Notes under the pieces: generated by a model | Told to the model about the DNA's origin: nothing | Database searches by the model: none | What the model saw: only the letters and a program-made list of their open reading frames with translations | Assembly: GCA_015057715.1 (NCBI GenBank) | Contig: SVDS01000020.1 | Span: 1,459 to 47,479 of the forward strand | From: Paenibacillaceae bacterium | Lineage (GTDB): Bacteria > Bacillota > Clostridia > Lachnospirales > Lachnospiraceae | Reading direction: 5' to 3' | Length of the DNA stretch: 46,021 nt | Program-made: the position numbers and the translations under genes | Part shown: piece by piece, positions 16,736 to 26,412 of the stretch | Position numbering within the stretch: position 1 is the first letter of the stretch | Layout: the number at the start of each line of letters is the position of its first letter

Positions 16736-17230
16736 TCACTGTTCATAAATAAACGGAATAACCTCTTCACGCTTGATGTTCAATACATAAGCAAACTCCT
16801 CGCAAAGCGCTTTTTCAGCATCCTTAAGAAAGTCTTCATCGGAAATCTGTAGTTTATTGTTTTTATTTGTGTTTTTTAGCTCTTGTTTGTGCCAACGTAA
16901 AGTTTTTATCATTCTTACAAGTTCGGAACGATTACCATCTGCAAGAATCTGGCCGTACAATTCTTTTCGCTTACGATTATCATTATTCCAAATGTGATCT
17001 TTATCCGGCATTTTTTTTAGTAGAGAGAAAATTTCATCGGCAGAGAGAATGTGGCGAATTTCAGTTTTTCTTCTGCTACTTATAGATGAAATGTATACTG
17101 TAGCGGTAGCATGGTAAACAGGTTTGAGTACATAATATTGGCCGATTTTTTCATCCATACACATTTCCTGTAATCCGGTAACCTCACAAATACCATGACT
17201 TCCGTATATAAAGACATCACCTATGTTCAT
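16736..17230 (-). CDS. CarD/CdnL-family transcriptional regulator
   Basis: 164 residues. The N-terminal 60 residues form the RNA-polymerase-interacting domain of CarD/CdnL and TRCF (IGDVFIYGSHGICEVTGL, then YYVLKPVY). The C-terminal part is helical with charged residues (LVRMIKTLRWHKQELK), as in the DNA-binding half of these proteins. They bind the polymerase beta subunit and stabilise open promoter complexes. The ribosome site AGAGGTGAG precedes the ATG. It stands alone in an AT-rich zone. Its leader shares the 10-mer TACGTAAGTC with the csp leader. Confidence 0.85.
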   Translation of the reverse strand: MNIGDVFIYGSHGICEVTGLQEMCMDEKIGQYYVLKPVYHATATVYISSISSRRKTEIRHILSADEIFSLLKKMPDKDHIWNNDNRKRKELYGQILADGNRSELVRMIKTLRWHKQELKNTNKNNKLQISDEDFLKDAEKALCEEFAYVLNIKREEVIPFIYEQ

Positions 17231-17322
17231 AATATCTCACCTCTTTCTAATAAAATAAAAAATGCAGTTCACTAAAACCGGACTTACGTACCCGTAAAGC
17301 AAACCACACCTTTGATATCTAT

Positions 17323-17351
17323 ATTATAGCACAAATGCAGACGAGGTGTAT
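17323..17351 (-). promoter_or_regulatory. Probable extended -10 promoter of the CarD-family gene
   Basis: On the - strand, TGC-TATAAT (-10 box 17323-17328) with only a weak -35 match (ATACAC) 17 bases upstream. The leader would be about 85 bases and contains the TTACG..CGTAA hairpin near 17284-17297. Confidence 0.5.
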
Positions 17352-17651
17352 ACGGCGGTATTACCCAAATTTACGATTATATTATAGGTTAATCTATTTA
17401 ATATTTTCCAGAGTACCGGTAGAAAGGGAAAAGTATGAAATTAATCTATGCAATACAATGTAAAAGTAGATAGAAAAGAAAAAAGACAGTCATTCATTAA
17501 AAGTCTGAAGTCGAAAAAATCAAACTTTTGAATTAACAGGTAGGGGAGTAGAGATATTGTAAGTCCATTAATGGGTCAAATATGCGGCAATGGTAAATAA
17601 AATAAAAACGCATCTTATAAAATGTAGTAAATACACGACTTTAAAAGAAAA
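17352..17651. other. AT-rich gap without a recognisable gene
   Basis: No protein gene is supported. A 12-codon frame at 17434 with a fair ribosome site (AAAGGGAAAA) and several A/T-rich stretches are present. A complete terminator follows at 17656 although no gene feeds it, so a short transcript or a decayed gene may lie here. Confidence 0.4.
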
Positions 17652-17679
17652 TGCAAATAAGGACGCAGTTTTAATTAAA
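17652..17679 (+). repeat. Copy B of the 28-bp dispersed repeat
   Basis: Matches copy A at 15721-15748 with only a few substitutions. Here the left arm AATAAGGACG pairs with a downstream CGTCCTTATT to make a terminator. Confidence 0.7.
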
Positions 17680-17696
17680 CACCGTCCTTATTTTTT
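17656..17696 (+). terminator. Orphan intrinsic terminator
   Basis: AATAAGGACG pairs perfectly with CGTCCTTATT, then a T-run. There is no + strand gene upstream within 1.7 kb apart from tiny frames, so its transcript is unknown. Confidence 0.75.
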
Positions 17697-17732
17697 ATTT
17701 AAATATCCGTTATGATATAAATAGAAATGTGG

Positions 17733-17905
17733 GTGGGCAATAATAGTAAAATAACATGCGGGTATCCCTTTATGCCCAGAGAGCGTGGGCAATAATAATG
17801 ATACACCCTGCGGGTATCCCTTTATGCCCAAAGAGCGTAGGCAATAATAATGATACACCCTGCGGGTATCCCTTTATGCCCAGAGAGCGTGGGCAATAAT
17901 AATGA
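17733..17905. repeat. 52-bp tandem repeat, three full copies and one partial
   Basis: Copies at 17733-17784, 17785-17836 and 17837-17888, with a 17-base partial copy at 17889-17905. Copies 2 and 3 differ at only two positions. Copy 1 diverges in its first half. Each unit starts GTGGGCAATAATA and ends TTTATGCCCAGAGAGC, so TGGGC/GCCCA and an inner ATAC/GTAT can pair into a hairpin. The array ends 15 bases before the rhaB start codon. The unit length is not a multiple of three, so it is not a coding repeat, and there are no spacers, so it is not CRISPR. Confidence 0.92.
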
Positions 17906-17920
17906 AAGAGTGTGGTGCGT

Positions 17921-19381
17921 ATGGAAAAATATTATCTTGCCGTAGATATTGGAGCCTCTAGTGGTCGTCATATACTCGGCACTGTGAAGGACAACAAGAT
18001 AATTCTGGAAGAGATTTACCGTTTTGACAACGGCATGAAGCAGGAGAATGGTCATTTATCCTGGGATGTGGAGTCCTTATTTGCTGAAATAAAAGAGGGA
18101 CTGAAGCAGTGTAAAAAACTTGGTAAGATACCCGTCAGCATAGGCATTGACACCTGGGCAGTGGATTTTGTCCTTCTTGATGAGGAGAATAAAATTCTTG
18201 GAAGGGCAGCAGGATACCGGGATGACAGAACAACGGGAATGGATGAAAAGGTATATGAAATCATTTCCCAAGATGATTTATATAAGAGAACCGGAATTCA
18301 AAAACAGATATTCAATACGATTTATCAGCTGATGGCTATTAAGGAGAAAGAACCAGATCTTCTTAAGAGAGCAGAATCGCTCCTTATGATTCCGGATTAC
18401 TTTCATTTTCTGCTGACAGGAGAAAAGAAACAGGAGTATACCAATGCTACCACTACCCAGCTGGTCAGCCCTGTAACCGAGGATTGGGATTATGAGCTGA
18501 TTCGTATGCTTTCCTATCCGGAGAAATTATTTAGACCACTTTCCATGCCTGGAACTAAGGTAGGCCAGTTCACTGAGGAGATCATGAAAGAGGTGGGATT
18601 TTCCTGTACTGTGGTATTACCTGCCACTCATGATACCGGATCTGCGGTAATGGCTGTTCCTAAAGTTCCTGGAAAAGAAGAACTTCAGGAGGATATACTC
18701 TACATCAGCTCAGGAACGTGGTCGCTTATGGGAACCGAACTTGCGGCCGCCGACTGTTCTATCAAAAGTATGGAAGCTAATTTTACCAACGAAGGCGGGT
18801 ACGATTTCCGTTATCGGTATTTAAAAAATATTATGGGACTTTGGATGATACAGTCGGTGAAAAAAGAGCTGGCGGGGAGAGGAGAGATTTATTCCTTTGC
18901 AGAACTGTGTGAGCTTGCATCAAAGGAGAGTATTCCTTCTCTGGTTGACTGTAACGATAACTGTTTTCTGGCTCCAGAGAGTATGATAAATGCGGTTGCT
19001 GAGTTCTGTCAGAGAAATAACCAGCCTGTACCAAAAAGTGCAGGAGAAATTGCGGCAGTGATTTATAACAGTCTGGCTGTATGCTATAAAGAGACAGCCA
19101 AAGAGCTGCAGTCCATTACAGGAAAAACATATTCCAGTCTTCATGTGGTGGGAGGCGGTTCCAATGCAGCTTACCTAAATGAATTAACTGCAAAACAGAC
19201 GGGGAAAATTGTTTATGCCGGACCGGGAGAAGCCACTGCAATTGGAAATCTGCTGGCTCAGATGATCTCATATGGAGAGTTTGAAGATTTAGAAACTGCA
19301 AGAGAATCAGTATACCAGTCATTTGCTGTAAAAGAATATAAGCCGATGGTAACGGCTGTGGATGGGAGAGGAACTATATGA
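17921..19381 (+). CDS. rhaB: Rhamnulokinase
   Basis: 486 residues of the FGGY carbohydrate kinase family. The N-terminal phosphate-binding loop is VDIGASSGRH (residues 8-17), the sugar-binding region includes GIDTWAVDF, and the C-terminal ATP-binding motif is VVGGGSNAAYLNEL. It phosphorylates L-rhamnulose to L-rhamnulose-1-phosphate. ATG at 17921 is preferred over GTGs at 17912 and 17915 because a modest AAAGAG site fits it. The stop overlaps the rhaM start (ATGA). A 52-bp tandem repeat array lies directly before it and must be in the leader or promoter. Confidence 0.95.
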   Translation: MEKYYLAVDIGASSGRHILGTVKDNKIILEEIYRFDNGMKQENGHLSWDVESLFAEIKEGLKQCKKLGKIPVSIGIDTWAVDFVLLDEENKILGRAAGYRDDRTTGMDEKVYEIISQDDLYKRTGIQKQIFNTIYQLMAIKEKEPDLLKRAESLLMIPDYFHFLLTGEKKQEYTNATTTQLVSPVTEDWDYELIRMLSYPEKLFRPLSMPGTKVGQFTEEIMKEVGFSCTVVLPATHDTGSAVMAVPKVPGKEELQEDILYISSGTWSLMGTELAAADCSIKSMEANFTNEGGYDFRYRYLKNIMGLWMIQSVKKELAGRGEIYSFAELCELASKESIPSLVDCNDNCFLAPESMINAVAEFCQRNNQPVPKSAGEIAAVIYNSLAVCYKETAKELQSITGKTYSSLHVVGGGSNAAYLNELTAKQTGKIVYAGPGEATAIGNLLAQMISYGEFEDLETARESVYQSFAVKEYKPMVTAVDGRGTI

Positions 19382-19692
19382 TCAGAAAATCATTTAAAAT
19401 GTATTTAAATGAAGGAATGGCGGAGGAATATGAGAAACGCCACAATCTGCTTTGGCCGGAAATGAAAGAAATGATTCATGAATGCGGCGGACATAATTAT
19501 TCCATATTTTTGGATGAAGAAACCAATGTGCTTTATGGGTATATTGAAATAGAAGAGGAAGAAAAATGGGCTAAATCTGCAGATACTCCCATTAACCGGA
19601 AATGGTGGGATTATATGGCGGATATTATGAAAACGAACCCTGATAACAGCCCAGTTTCTGACGGGTTAAAACCGGTATTTCATCTAGATTAA
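19378..19692 (+). CDS. rhaM: L-rhamnose mutarotase
   Basis: 104 residues, full length for RhaM. The conserved YEKRHNLLWPEM (active-site His region), GGHNYSIFLDEE, RKWWDYMADIM and NPDNSPVSDGLKPVFHLD segments are all present. It interconverts the alpha and beta anomers of L-rhamnose so the isomerase receives its preferred form. It is translationally coupled to rhaB by a four-base overlap and followed by rhaA 23 bases later. Confidence 0.96.
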   Translation: MIRKSFKMYLNEGMAEEYEKRHNLLWPEMKEMIHECGGHNYSIFLDEETNVLYGYIEIEEEEKWAKSADTPINRKWWDYMADIMKTNPDNSPVSDGLKPVFHLD

Positions 19693-19715
19693 AAAAAGAA
19701 AGGAAGAAATAAAAC

Positions 19716-20966
19716 ATGACAATCAAAGAAAGATATGAAGTAGCAAAGGAATCATATAAAGCAGTAGGCGTTGATACAGACCAGGTGCTTCTTGCACTGA
19801 AACAGATCCCCATTTCCATGCACTGCTGGCAGGGAGACGACGTAACCGGATTTGACGGAGCCGGTGCATTATCAGGAGGAATCCAGACCACTGGTAATTA
19901 TCCCGGACGTGCACGTAATCCTAAAGAACTGATGGCAGATATGGACAAGGCGCTTAGTCTGATCCCTGGAAAACACAGAATTAATCTTCATGCTAGCTAC
20001 GCAGTCTTTGAAGAGGGAGAATGGGCTGACCGGGATCAGCTGGAGCCAAAGCATTTTGCAAAATGGGTAGAATTTGCAAAAGAGAGAGGAATCGGCATTG
20101 ATTTTAATCCTACCTTATTTTCCCATGCAAAGGCAGAGCATGCCACTTTATCAAGCGAAGATCCTGAAATAAGAGCATTCTGGATCCGCCATGTACAGGC
20201 ATGCATCCGCATTTCCCAGTATTTTGCAGAAGAGTTAGGTACACCCTGTACCATGAATATCTGGATTCCGGACGGATTTAAGGACATTCCTGCCGACCGT
20301 ACCTCACCAAGAGCAAGATTAAAAGATTCCCTTGACCAGATTCTTTCAGTGGATTACGATAAGTCTAAGGTATTCGTTGCAGTGGAATCAAAGGTATTTG
20401 GCATTGGTATGGAAAGCTGTACCGTAGGTTCTCATGAATTTTATATGAACTATGCATCAAAGAATAATATTCTCTGCCTGTTAGACAGCGGACATTATCA
20501 TCCGACTGAGGTCGTTTCCGATAAGATCTCTTCCATGCTTCTGTTTTTTGATAAAGTAGCACTTCATGTAACCAGACCCGTTCGCTGGGACAGTGACCAT
20601 GTGGTACTGTTTGACGATGAGACGAAAGAGATCGCGAAAGAGGTTGTGCGTGGCGGAGCAGACCGTGTCCTTTTGGCTCTGGACTTTTTTGATGCCAGCA
20701 TCAACCGTTTAAGCGCCTGGGTAGTAGGAATGAGAAATATGCAGAAAGCTCTTTTAAACGCCCTTCTGCTTCCCAATGAGAAACTGGCTGCTTTACAGGA
20801 ATCCCGTAATTTCACAGAGCTTATGATGCTTCAGGAAGAGTTAAAGCTCTATCCGATCGGTGATGTATGGAATTATTTCTGTGAGTTAAACGGAGTACCT
20901 GCAAAAGAAGACTGGTTCAGCCAGATTACCGCATATGAAAAAGAAGTGCTGGCAGACCGCAAATAG
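19716..20966 (+). CDS. rhaA: L-rhamnose isomerase
   Basis: 416 residues, normal for RhaA. It has a TIM-barrel with conserved metal-binding segments [28 protein letters not shown] and [16 protein letters not shown]. It converts L-rhamnose to L-rhamnulose in the cytoplasm. The ribosome site AAAGGAAG precedes the ATG. The preceding gene supplies the mutarotase and the following gene the aldolase. Confidence 0.97.
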   Translation: MTIKERYEVAKESYKAVGVDTDQVLLALKQIPISMHCWQGDDVTGFDGAGALSGGIQTTGNYPGRARNPKELMADMDKALSLIPGKHRINLHASYAVFEEGEWADRDQLEPKHFAKWVEFAKERGIGIDFNPTLFSHAKAEHATLSSEDPEIRAFWIRHVQACIRISQYFAEELGTPCTMNIWIPDGFKDIPADRTSPRARLKDSLDQILSVDYDKSKVFVAVESKVFGIGMESCTVGSHEFYMNYASKNNILCLLDSGHYHPTEVVSDKISSMLLFFDKVALHVTRPVRWDSDHVVLFDDETKEIAKEVVRGGADRVLLALDFFDASINRLSAWVVGMRNMQKALLNALLLPNEKLAALQESRNFTELMMLQEELKLYPIGDVWNYFCELNGVPAKEDWFSQITAYEKEVLADRK

Positions 20967-20977
20967 AGGAGAAAAAA

Positions 20978-21805
20978 ATGAAGATATTAGATGCAGAATT
21001 TGTAAAAGGCTTTATCCGTATGTGTGACGATGGTTTTAAACAGAACTGGCATGAGAGAAACGGAGGCAATTTAAGCTACCGGATTAAGGCAGAAGAAGTG
21101 GAGTCTGTAAAGGAAGAGTTAGATCATAATACTTCCTGGCAGCCCATCGGAACAACGGTTAAGGATCTTGCAGGAGAATATTTTATGGTCACTGGAAGCG
21201 GAAAATATTTTCGCAATGTGATTTTAGATCCAGCTGCCAATACCTGTATCATAGAAATCAATGAATCCGGAGAAAATTACAGGATCTGCTGGGGACTTAT
21301 AAATGGAGGACGCCCAACCAGTGAGCTGCCTTCCCATTTAATGAATCATGAAGTAAAGAAGAATGCAACCAATGGTATGCACCGGGTTATTTATCATGCT
21401 CATCCTGCTAATGTAATTGCATTAACCTTTGTGCTGCCATTGGAAGACCGTGTATTTACAAGAGAGTTATGGGAGATGGCTACGGAATGTCCCGTCGTTT
21501 TCCCAAGTGGTGTTGGTGTAGTCGGCTGGATGGTGCCAGGCGGACGCGACATTGCAGTTGCCACCAGTGAGCTAATGAAGAAATATGACGTGGCAGTATG
21601 GGCTCATCATGGTCTCTTTGCTTCCGGTGAAGATTTTGACCTGACCTTCGGATTAATGCATACGGTTGAAAAATCAGCGGAGATTCTGGTAAAGGTTTTA
21701 TCCATACGTCCGGATAAACTGCAGACTATCACACCACAGAACTTTAAAGACCTTGCCCGTGATTTTAAAGTTACCCTTCCGGAAGAGTTTCTTTACGAAA
21801 AATAA
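20978..21805 (+). CDS. rhaD: Rhamnulose-1-phosphate aldolase
   Basis: 275 residues, class II (zinc) aldolase fold. Visible motifs are NGGNLSYR near the N-terminus, the phosphate-binding VTGSGKYFRN, the zinc histidines in YHAHPAN and the C-terminal WAHHGLFASG. It splits L-rhamnulose-1-phosphate into dihydroxyacetone phosphate and L-lactaldehyde. It is the last gene of the operon, starting 11 bases after rhaA. No lactaldehyde reductase, transporter or rhamnose regulator follows, so these must be encoded elsewhere. Confidence 0.96.
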   Translation: MKILDAEFVKGFIRMCDDGFKQNWHERNGGNLSYRIKAEEVESVKEELDHNTSWQPIGTTVKDLAGEYFMVTGSGKYFRNVILDPAANTCIIEINESGENYRICWGLINGGRPTSELPSHLMNHEVKKNATNGMHRVIYHAHPANVIALTFVLPLEDRVFTRELWEMATECPVVFPSGVGVVGWMVPGGRDIAVATSELMKKYDVAVWAHHGLFASGEDFDLTFGLMHTVEKSAEILVKVLSIRPDKLQTITPQNFKDLARDFKVTLPEEFLYEK

Positions 21806-21831
21806 AGTAAGTGGATATAATAAAATAATCA

Positions 21832-21865
21832 ATTGTTAACCTTTGATCACAATGTGGTTGACAAT
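21832..21865. promoter_or_regulatory. BirA operator
   Basis: ATTGTTAACC, 14 bases, GGTTGACAAT: an inverted repeat with a single mismatch that matches the known Firmicute BirA (biotin repressor) operator form TTGTTAAC-N-GTTAACAA. The right half contains the -35 box of the bioY promoter, so bound BirA would block RNA polymerase. Confidence 0.9.
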
Positions 21866-21886
21866 TCAAAAATCCCTTTGTATAAT
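21858..21886 (+). promoter_or_regulatory. Sigma-A promoter of bioY-bioB
   Basis: TTGACA, a 17-base spacer and TATAAT: a perfect consensus promoter whose -35 lies within the BirA operator. Confidence 0.9.
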
Positions 21887-21922
21887 GATGAAAAATGACA
21901 TCATTCTACAGGGGGATTTTTC

Positions 21923-22465
21923 ATGAAAAATTTAAAAACAAAAGAAATTACCTTATGTGCTTTGTTTGCGTCTCTGACTGCAATCCTGTCTCAAATTACC
22001 ATACCCATCGGACCGGTTCCCGTTAATTTTGCCCATCTTTCCACCTTTCTGGCAGCGGGTTTACTGGGATCAAGGCTGGGGGCGTTAAGCCAGCTTACCT
22101 TTGTTTTAATGGGAGCAGCAGGTCTTCCGGTTTTCTCCGGATTTAACGGCGGGCTGACAAGGATAGCGGGTCCTACGGGGGGATATATCATCGGTTATGT
22201 TGTATCAGCCTATGTGACCGGCTGGGTTTTGGAGCGATTTGGAAAACGAACGGTAAAAACCCTTGCTTTGTCCATTCTGGCCGGCTGGCTGGTTACTTAC
22301 TCATTTGGAACCCTGTGGTTTTCCTATATTACCCACACCTCTTTTACAGCAGCGCTCAGTCTTTGCGTAATCCCGTTTCTGCCAGGTGATTTATTAAAGA
22401 CATGCATCACCATCGTTTTAGTCCGCCGTTTATATTCAGTATTTCAAAGAACTCTGCAGTGGTAA
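21923..22465 (+). CDS. bioY: Biotin ECF transporter S component BioY
   Basis: 180 residues with six hydrophobic helices and typical BioY motifs (TIPIGPVPVNFAHLSTFLA, FNGGLTRIAGPTGGYIIGY, LPGDLLKTCITIVLVRRL). It binds biotin with high affinity and uses an ECF energising module. No T or A genes accompany it, so it relies on the shared EcfAA'T module. The ribosome site AGGGGGA precedes the ATG. BirA operator control and the bioB gene downstream confirm the function. Confidence 0.95.
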   Translation: MKNLKTKEITLCALFASLTAILSQITIPIGPVPVNFAHLSTFLAAGLLGSRLGALSQLTFVLMGAAGLPVFSGFNGGLTRIAGPTGGYIIGYVVSAYVTGWVLERFGKRTVKTLALSILAGWLVTYSFGTLWFSYITHTSFTAALSLCVIPFLPGDLLKTCITIVLVRRLYSVFQRTLQW

Positions 22466-22489
22466 TGAGGAATAAAAGGAGGACAGAAA

Positions 22490-23446
22490 ATGACAGATCC
22501 GTACATAAATATTACAAAGGAAGATGCCAGATCCATTCTTCTGATGCCGGATGAAGAACTTCCCAAACTTCTTGAAGCGGCATATACATTACGAAAGAAG
22601 CATAAAGGAAATATGGTGAGTATCCATCTGCTTACCAATGCCCGCAGCGGTAACTGTTCCCAGAACTGCGCTTACTGTGCCCAGTCAGGACAAGCAAAAA
22701 CAGACATTGATACCTATGAACTGATCACCAGTGAGAAGCTTTTGCAAGACGGTTATCTGGTTAAAGAAAAGAAGCTGTCAAGGCATTGCATCGGATTAAG
22801 CGGAATCCGTTTTTCTGATCAGGAGATTGTGGCATTTGCCAATGAGATTAAGAATCTGAAGAAAGAAAGCGATACTCCGGTCTGCTGTTCCATCGGATTT
22901 CTCACAAAAGAGCAGGCGATGATCTTAAAAGAAGCCGGTGTGGACAGAATCAACCATAATTTAAATACAGGCAGAAACTATTATCCTAGTATCTGCACCA
23001 CCCACACCCATGAACAGCGGATTGCTAATATTCAGATGTTAAAAGAGATGGGGTTTGAACTTTGCTGCGGCGGAATCGTGGGATTGGGAGAGAAGCCGGA
23101 AGATGTGGTGGACATGATGTTTGAGATTCGGGATTTGAGTCCAAAAGCAGTTCCCATTAATTTTCTGATACCCATAAAAGGTACGGCACTGGAGCATCAG
23201 AGTACAGCTATTCTCACCTCTGAATATTGCTTAAAAGTACTTTGTCTGGCCAGACTTTTAAATCCCCAATCAGATATCCGGTGTGCGGCAGGAAGGGAAC
23301 TTTATTTAAAAGGAAAAGAAAAATGGATGTTTTATGCAGTTGATTCTGTATTTGCTTCCGGGTATCTTACTGCTGGCGGGGAAAGCATTGACAGCACCAT
23401 AAAAATAATTGAAGAAGCCGGGTTTGAGTATTGCATTGAGCCCTGA
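22490..23446 (+). CDS. bioB: Biotin synthase
   Basis: 318 residues, radical SAM enzyme. The 4Fe-4S cluster cysteines are C56, C60 and C63 in GNCSQNCAYCAQSGQ. Further BioB segments are CCSIGFLTKEQ, DRINHNLNTGRNYYP, CCGGIVGLGE and the substrate-side NFLIPIKGTALE. It inserts sulfur into dethiobiotin to make biotin. It lies 24 bases after bioY in the same BirA-controlled transcript. Other bio genes are absent, so the cell may use imported dethiobiotin or carry them elsewhere. Confidence 0.95.
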   Translation: MTDPYINITKEDARSILLMPDEELPKLLEAAYTLRKKHKGNMVSIHLLTNARSGNCSQNCAYCAQSGQAKTDIDTYELITSEKLLQDGYLVKEKKLSRHCIGLSGIRFSDQEIVAFANEIKNLKKESDTPVCCSIGFLTKEQAMILKEAGVDRINHNLNTGRNYYPSICTTHTHEQRIANIQMLKEMGFELCCGGIVGLGEKPEDVVDMMFEIRDLSPKAVPINFLIPIKGTALEHQSTAILTSEYCLKVLCLARLLNPQSDIRCAAGRELYLKGKEKWMFYAVDSVFASGYLTAGGESIDSTIKIIEEAGFEYCIEP

Positions 23447-23468
23447 CGTTTATAAGAATAACAAATAA

Positions 23469-23512
23469 AGGAGCAGATTCCGAAACGTATCTTATGGAAT
23501 CAGCTCCTCTTT
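23469..23512. terminator. Intrinsic terminator after bioB
   Basis: AGGAGCAGATTCC pairs with GGAATCAGCTCCT with one A-A mismatch, then CTTTTC. It lies between convergent genes and may also serve the - strand gene at 23532. Confidence 0.85.
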
Positions 23513-23531
23513 TCTGCATTCAGCAGAATAT

Positions 23532-24086
23532 TTATTGCAATTCTTCCTCCACAATGGTGGTGGTATCATCTGAAGATTCCTGTGTTTTGGAATCTGTGTT
23601 ATCTTCTTGTGCTTCATTTACAACAGGTTGTCCGGATTCAGAAGCGGAATAGTCAAGACCACCGTCTTCAGTGATATCCATATCGTCCTCTTCCATATCT
23701 TCCTTCTCCATTGCAGAATCAAACATATCCCTGGCTGTGTCAGCCACTGCAGAAGCTGCTTCCTTAGCTGTATCACTGACAATGGTAGCCGCATCCTTCA
23801 TCATATTTTTAGCCGCATTCGCTGCGTCTTTTGCTGCATCTGCCATATCGGAGGCTGCTGTCTTCAGCTCATCCTTGTTTGCATGAAGGGAAACATAGTT
23901 GCGGTTCATCGTACTGTCAATTTTGGAAATGTCATCATTCCCGTCATCTTCAAAATCATGGAAGTTTTCTTCCAGCTCCTTATGGAAGGATTTGTATTTT
24001 GTAAAATAAGAGATGCCGGCGGCAACAGCACCGGCGATAGTGGCAAGTGCCACGAATTTCCCAAAACCATTACCTCTTTTTGCCAT
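23532..24086 (-). CDS. Membrane-anchored alanine-rich helical protein (YtxH-like)
   Basis: 184 residues. A short basic start (MAKRGNGFGK) leads into a membrane helix (about residues 10-30), then a long amphipathic helix with Ala-rich 11-residue-like periodicity (AASDMADAAKDAANAAKNMM, DTAKEAASAVADTARDMF), then a very acidic disordered tail. This resembles YtxH/gas-vesicle-like stress proteins, though the match is by layout only. The start at 24086 has AAGGAG 8 bases upstream. An in-frame ATG 18 bases earlier does not. It is divergent from groES. Confidence 0.65.
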   Translation of the reverse strand: MAKRGNGFGKFVALATIAGAVAAGISYFTKYKSFHKELEENFHDFEDDGNDDISKIDSTMNRNYVSLHANKDELKTAASDMADAAKDAANAAKNMMKDAATIVSDTAKEAASAVADTARDMFDSAMEKEDMEEDDMDITEDGGLDYSASESGQPVVNEAQEDNTDSKTQESSDDTTTIVEEELQ

Positions 24087-24229
24087 TTTAAACACTCCTT
24101 TCATTCTCTTACCTATTGTAATACTTACCCGGAAAAAAATAAAGGTATATAATAAGAAAATTTCTATAAACTATGTAAGTAACGGCTCAATCCGTTTAAA
24201 TATGGTAAATTTGTAAAAAAAATATAAAG

Positions 24230-24256
24230 TTAGCACTCAACTATTGACAGTGCTAA
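24230..24256. promoter_or_regulatory. CIRCE element (HrcA operator)
   Basis: TTAGCACTC, 9 bases, CAGTGCTAA. It differs from the canonical GAGTGCTAA right arm at one base. It overlaps the groES promoter, so HrcA binding would block transcription until heat shock. Confidence 0.93.
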
Positions 24257-24272
24257 TAATGAGTGATATAAC
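24244..24272 (+). promoter_or_regulatory. Sigma-A promoter of groES-groEL
   Basis: TTGACA, a 17-base spacer and TATAAC, with the -35 inside CIRCE. The start would be near 24279, giving a leader of about 75 bases. Confidence 0.88.
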
Positions 24273-24352
24273 ATATTATGTGAATAAAATATAACTTCTT
24301 TCTAAAGGCCAATCAGAAAGAAATAATAAGAAGGTTATGAGGAGGAATTGCA

Positions 24353-24643
24353 ATGAAATTAGTACCATTATTTGACAAAGTTGTGTTAAAACCATTGGTT
24401 GCAGAGGAGACAACAAAGTCCGGTATTGTTCTGCCGGGTCAGGCAAAAGAAAAGCCACAGCAGGCGGAAGTCATCGCAGTAGGACCTGGCGGTCTTGTAG
24501 ATGGTAAGGAAGTTTCCATGCAGGTGAAAACAGGCGATAAAGTAATCTTCTCCAAATATTCAGGAACAGAGATCGAAACCGGAGAAGACGACGAGAAGTA
24601 TGTAATTGTAAAACAGAGCGATATTCTGGCAGTAATTGAATAA
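24353..24643 (+). CDS. groES: Co-chaperonin GroES
   Basis: 96 residues, normal length. It starts MKLVPLFDKVVLKPL and contains the mobile loop (TTKSGIVLPGQAKEKPQ) that docks on GroEL and the C-terminal YVIVKQSDILAVIE. It caps the GroEL ring. GAGGAGG is the ribosome site. It is the first gene of the CIRCE-controlled operon, with groEL 97 bases later. Confidence 0.98.
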   Translation: MKLVPLFDKVVLKPLVAEETTKSGIVLPGQAKEKPQQAEVIAVGPGGLVDGKEVSMQVKTGDKVIFSKYSGTEIETGEDDEKYVIVKQSDILAVIE

Positions 24644-24737
24644 TTAACGCAGTACCGGCAGGTAACAGCAGATTTTGATAAAAAGGTGTGATTTCCTTAT
24701 ATAAGATCACAAATTAAACTTTAAACTGGAGGAATGA

Positions 24738-26360
<1,623 letters not shown>

Positions 26361-26412
26361 GATTTATACAGAAGAGACGCCTTGCAGGTATGAGAAAGGA
26401 TCCAGTATTATT

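Noticed and set aside
17434-17472. A 12-codon frame with a fair ribosome site as a leader peptide
   Set aside because: No attenuator structure or downstream gene depends on it, and its sequence gives no control codons.
17532-17720. A short + strand frame spanning the orphan terminator
   Set aside because: It reads through the terminator stem and T-run and has no ribosome site.
17733-17905. Tandem repeats as a CRISPR array
   Set aside because: The 52-bp units are directly adjacent without spacers and no cas genes are present.
17822-18055. A 77-codon - strand frame through the repeats into rhaB
   Set aside because: It is antisense to rhaB and made partly of the non-coding repeat, with no ribosome site of note.
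23607-24152. A 181-codon + strand frame rich in Cys and His
   Set aside because: It lies opposite the Ala-rich membrane protein whose start, ribosome site and composition are convincing.
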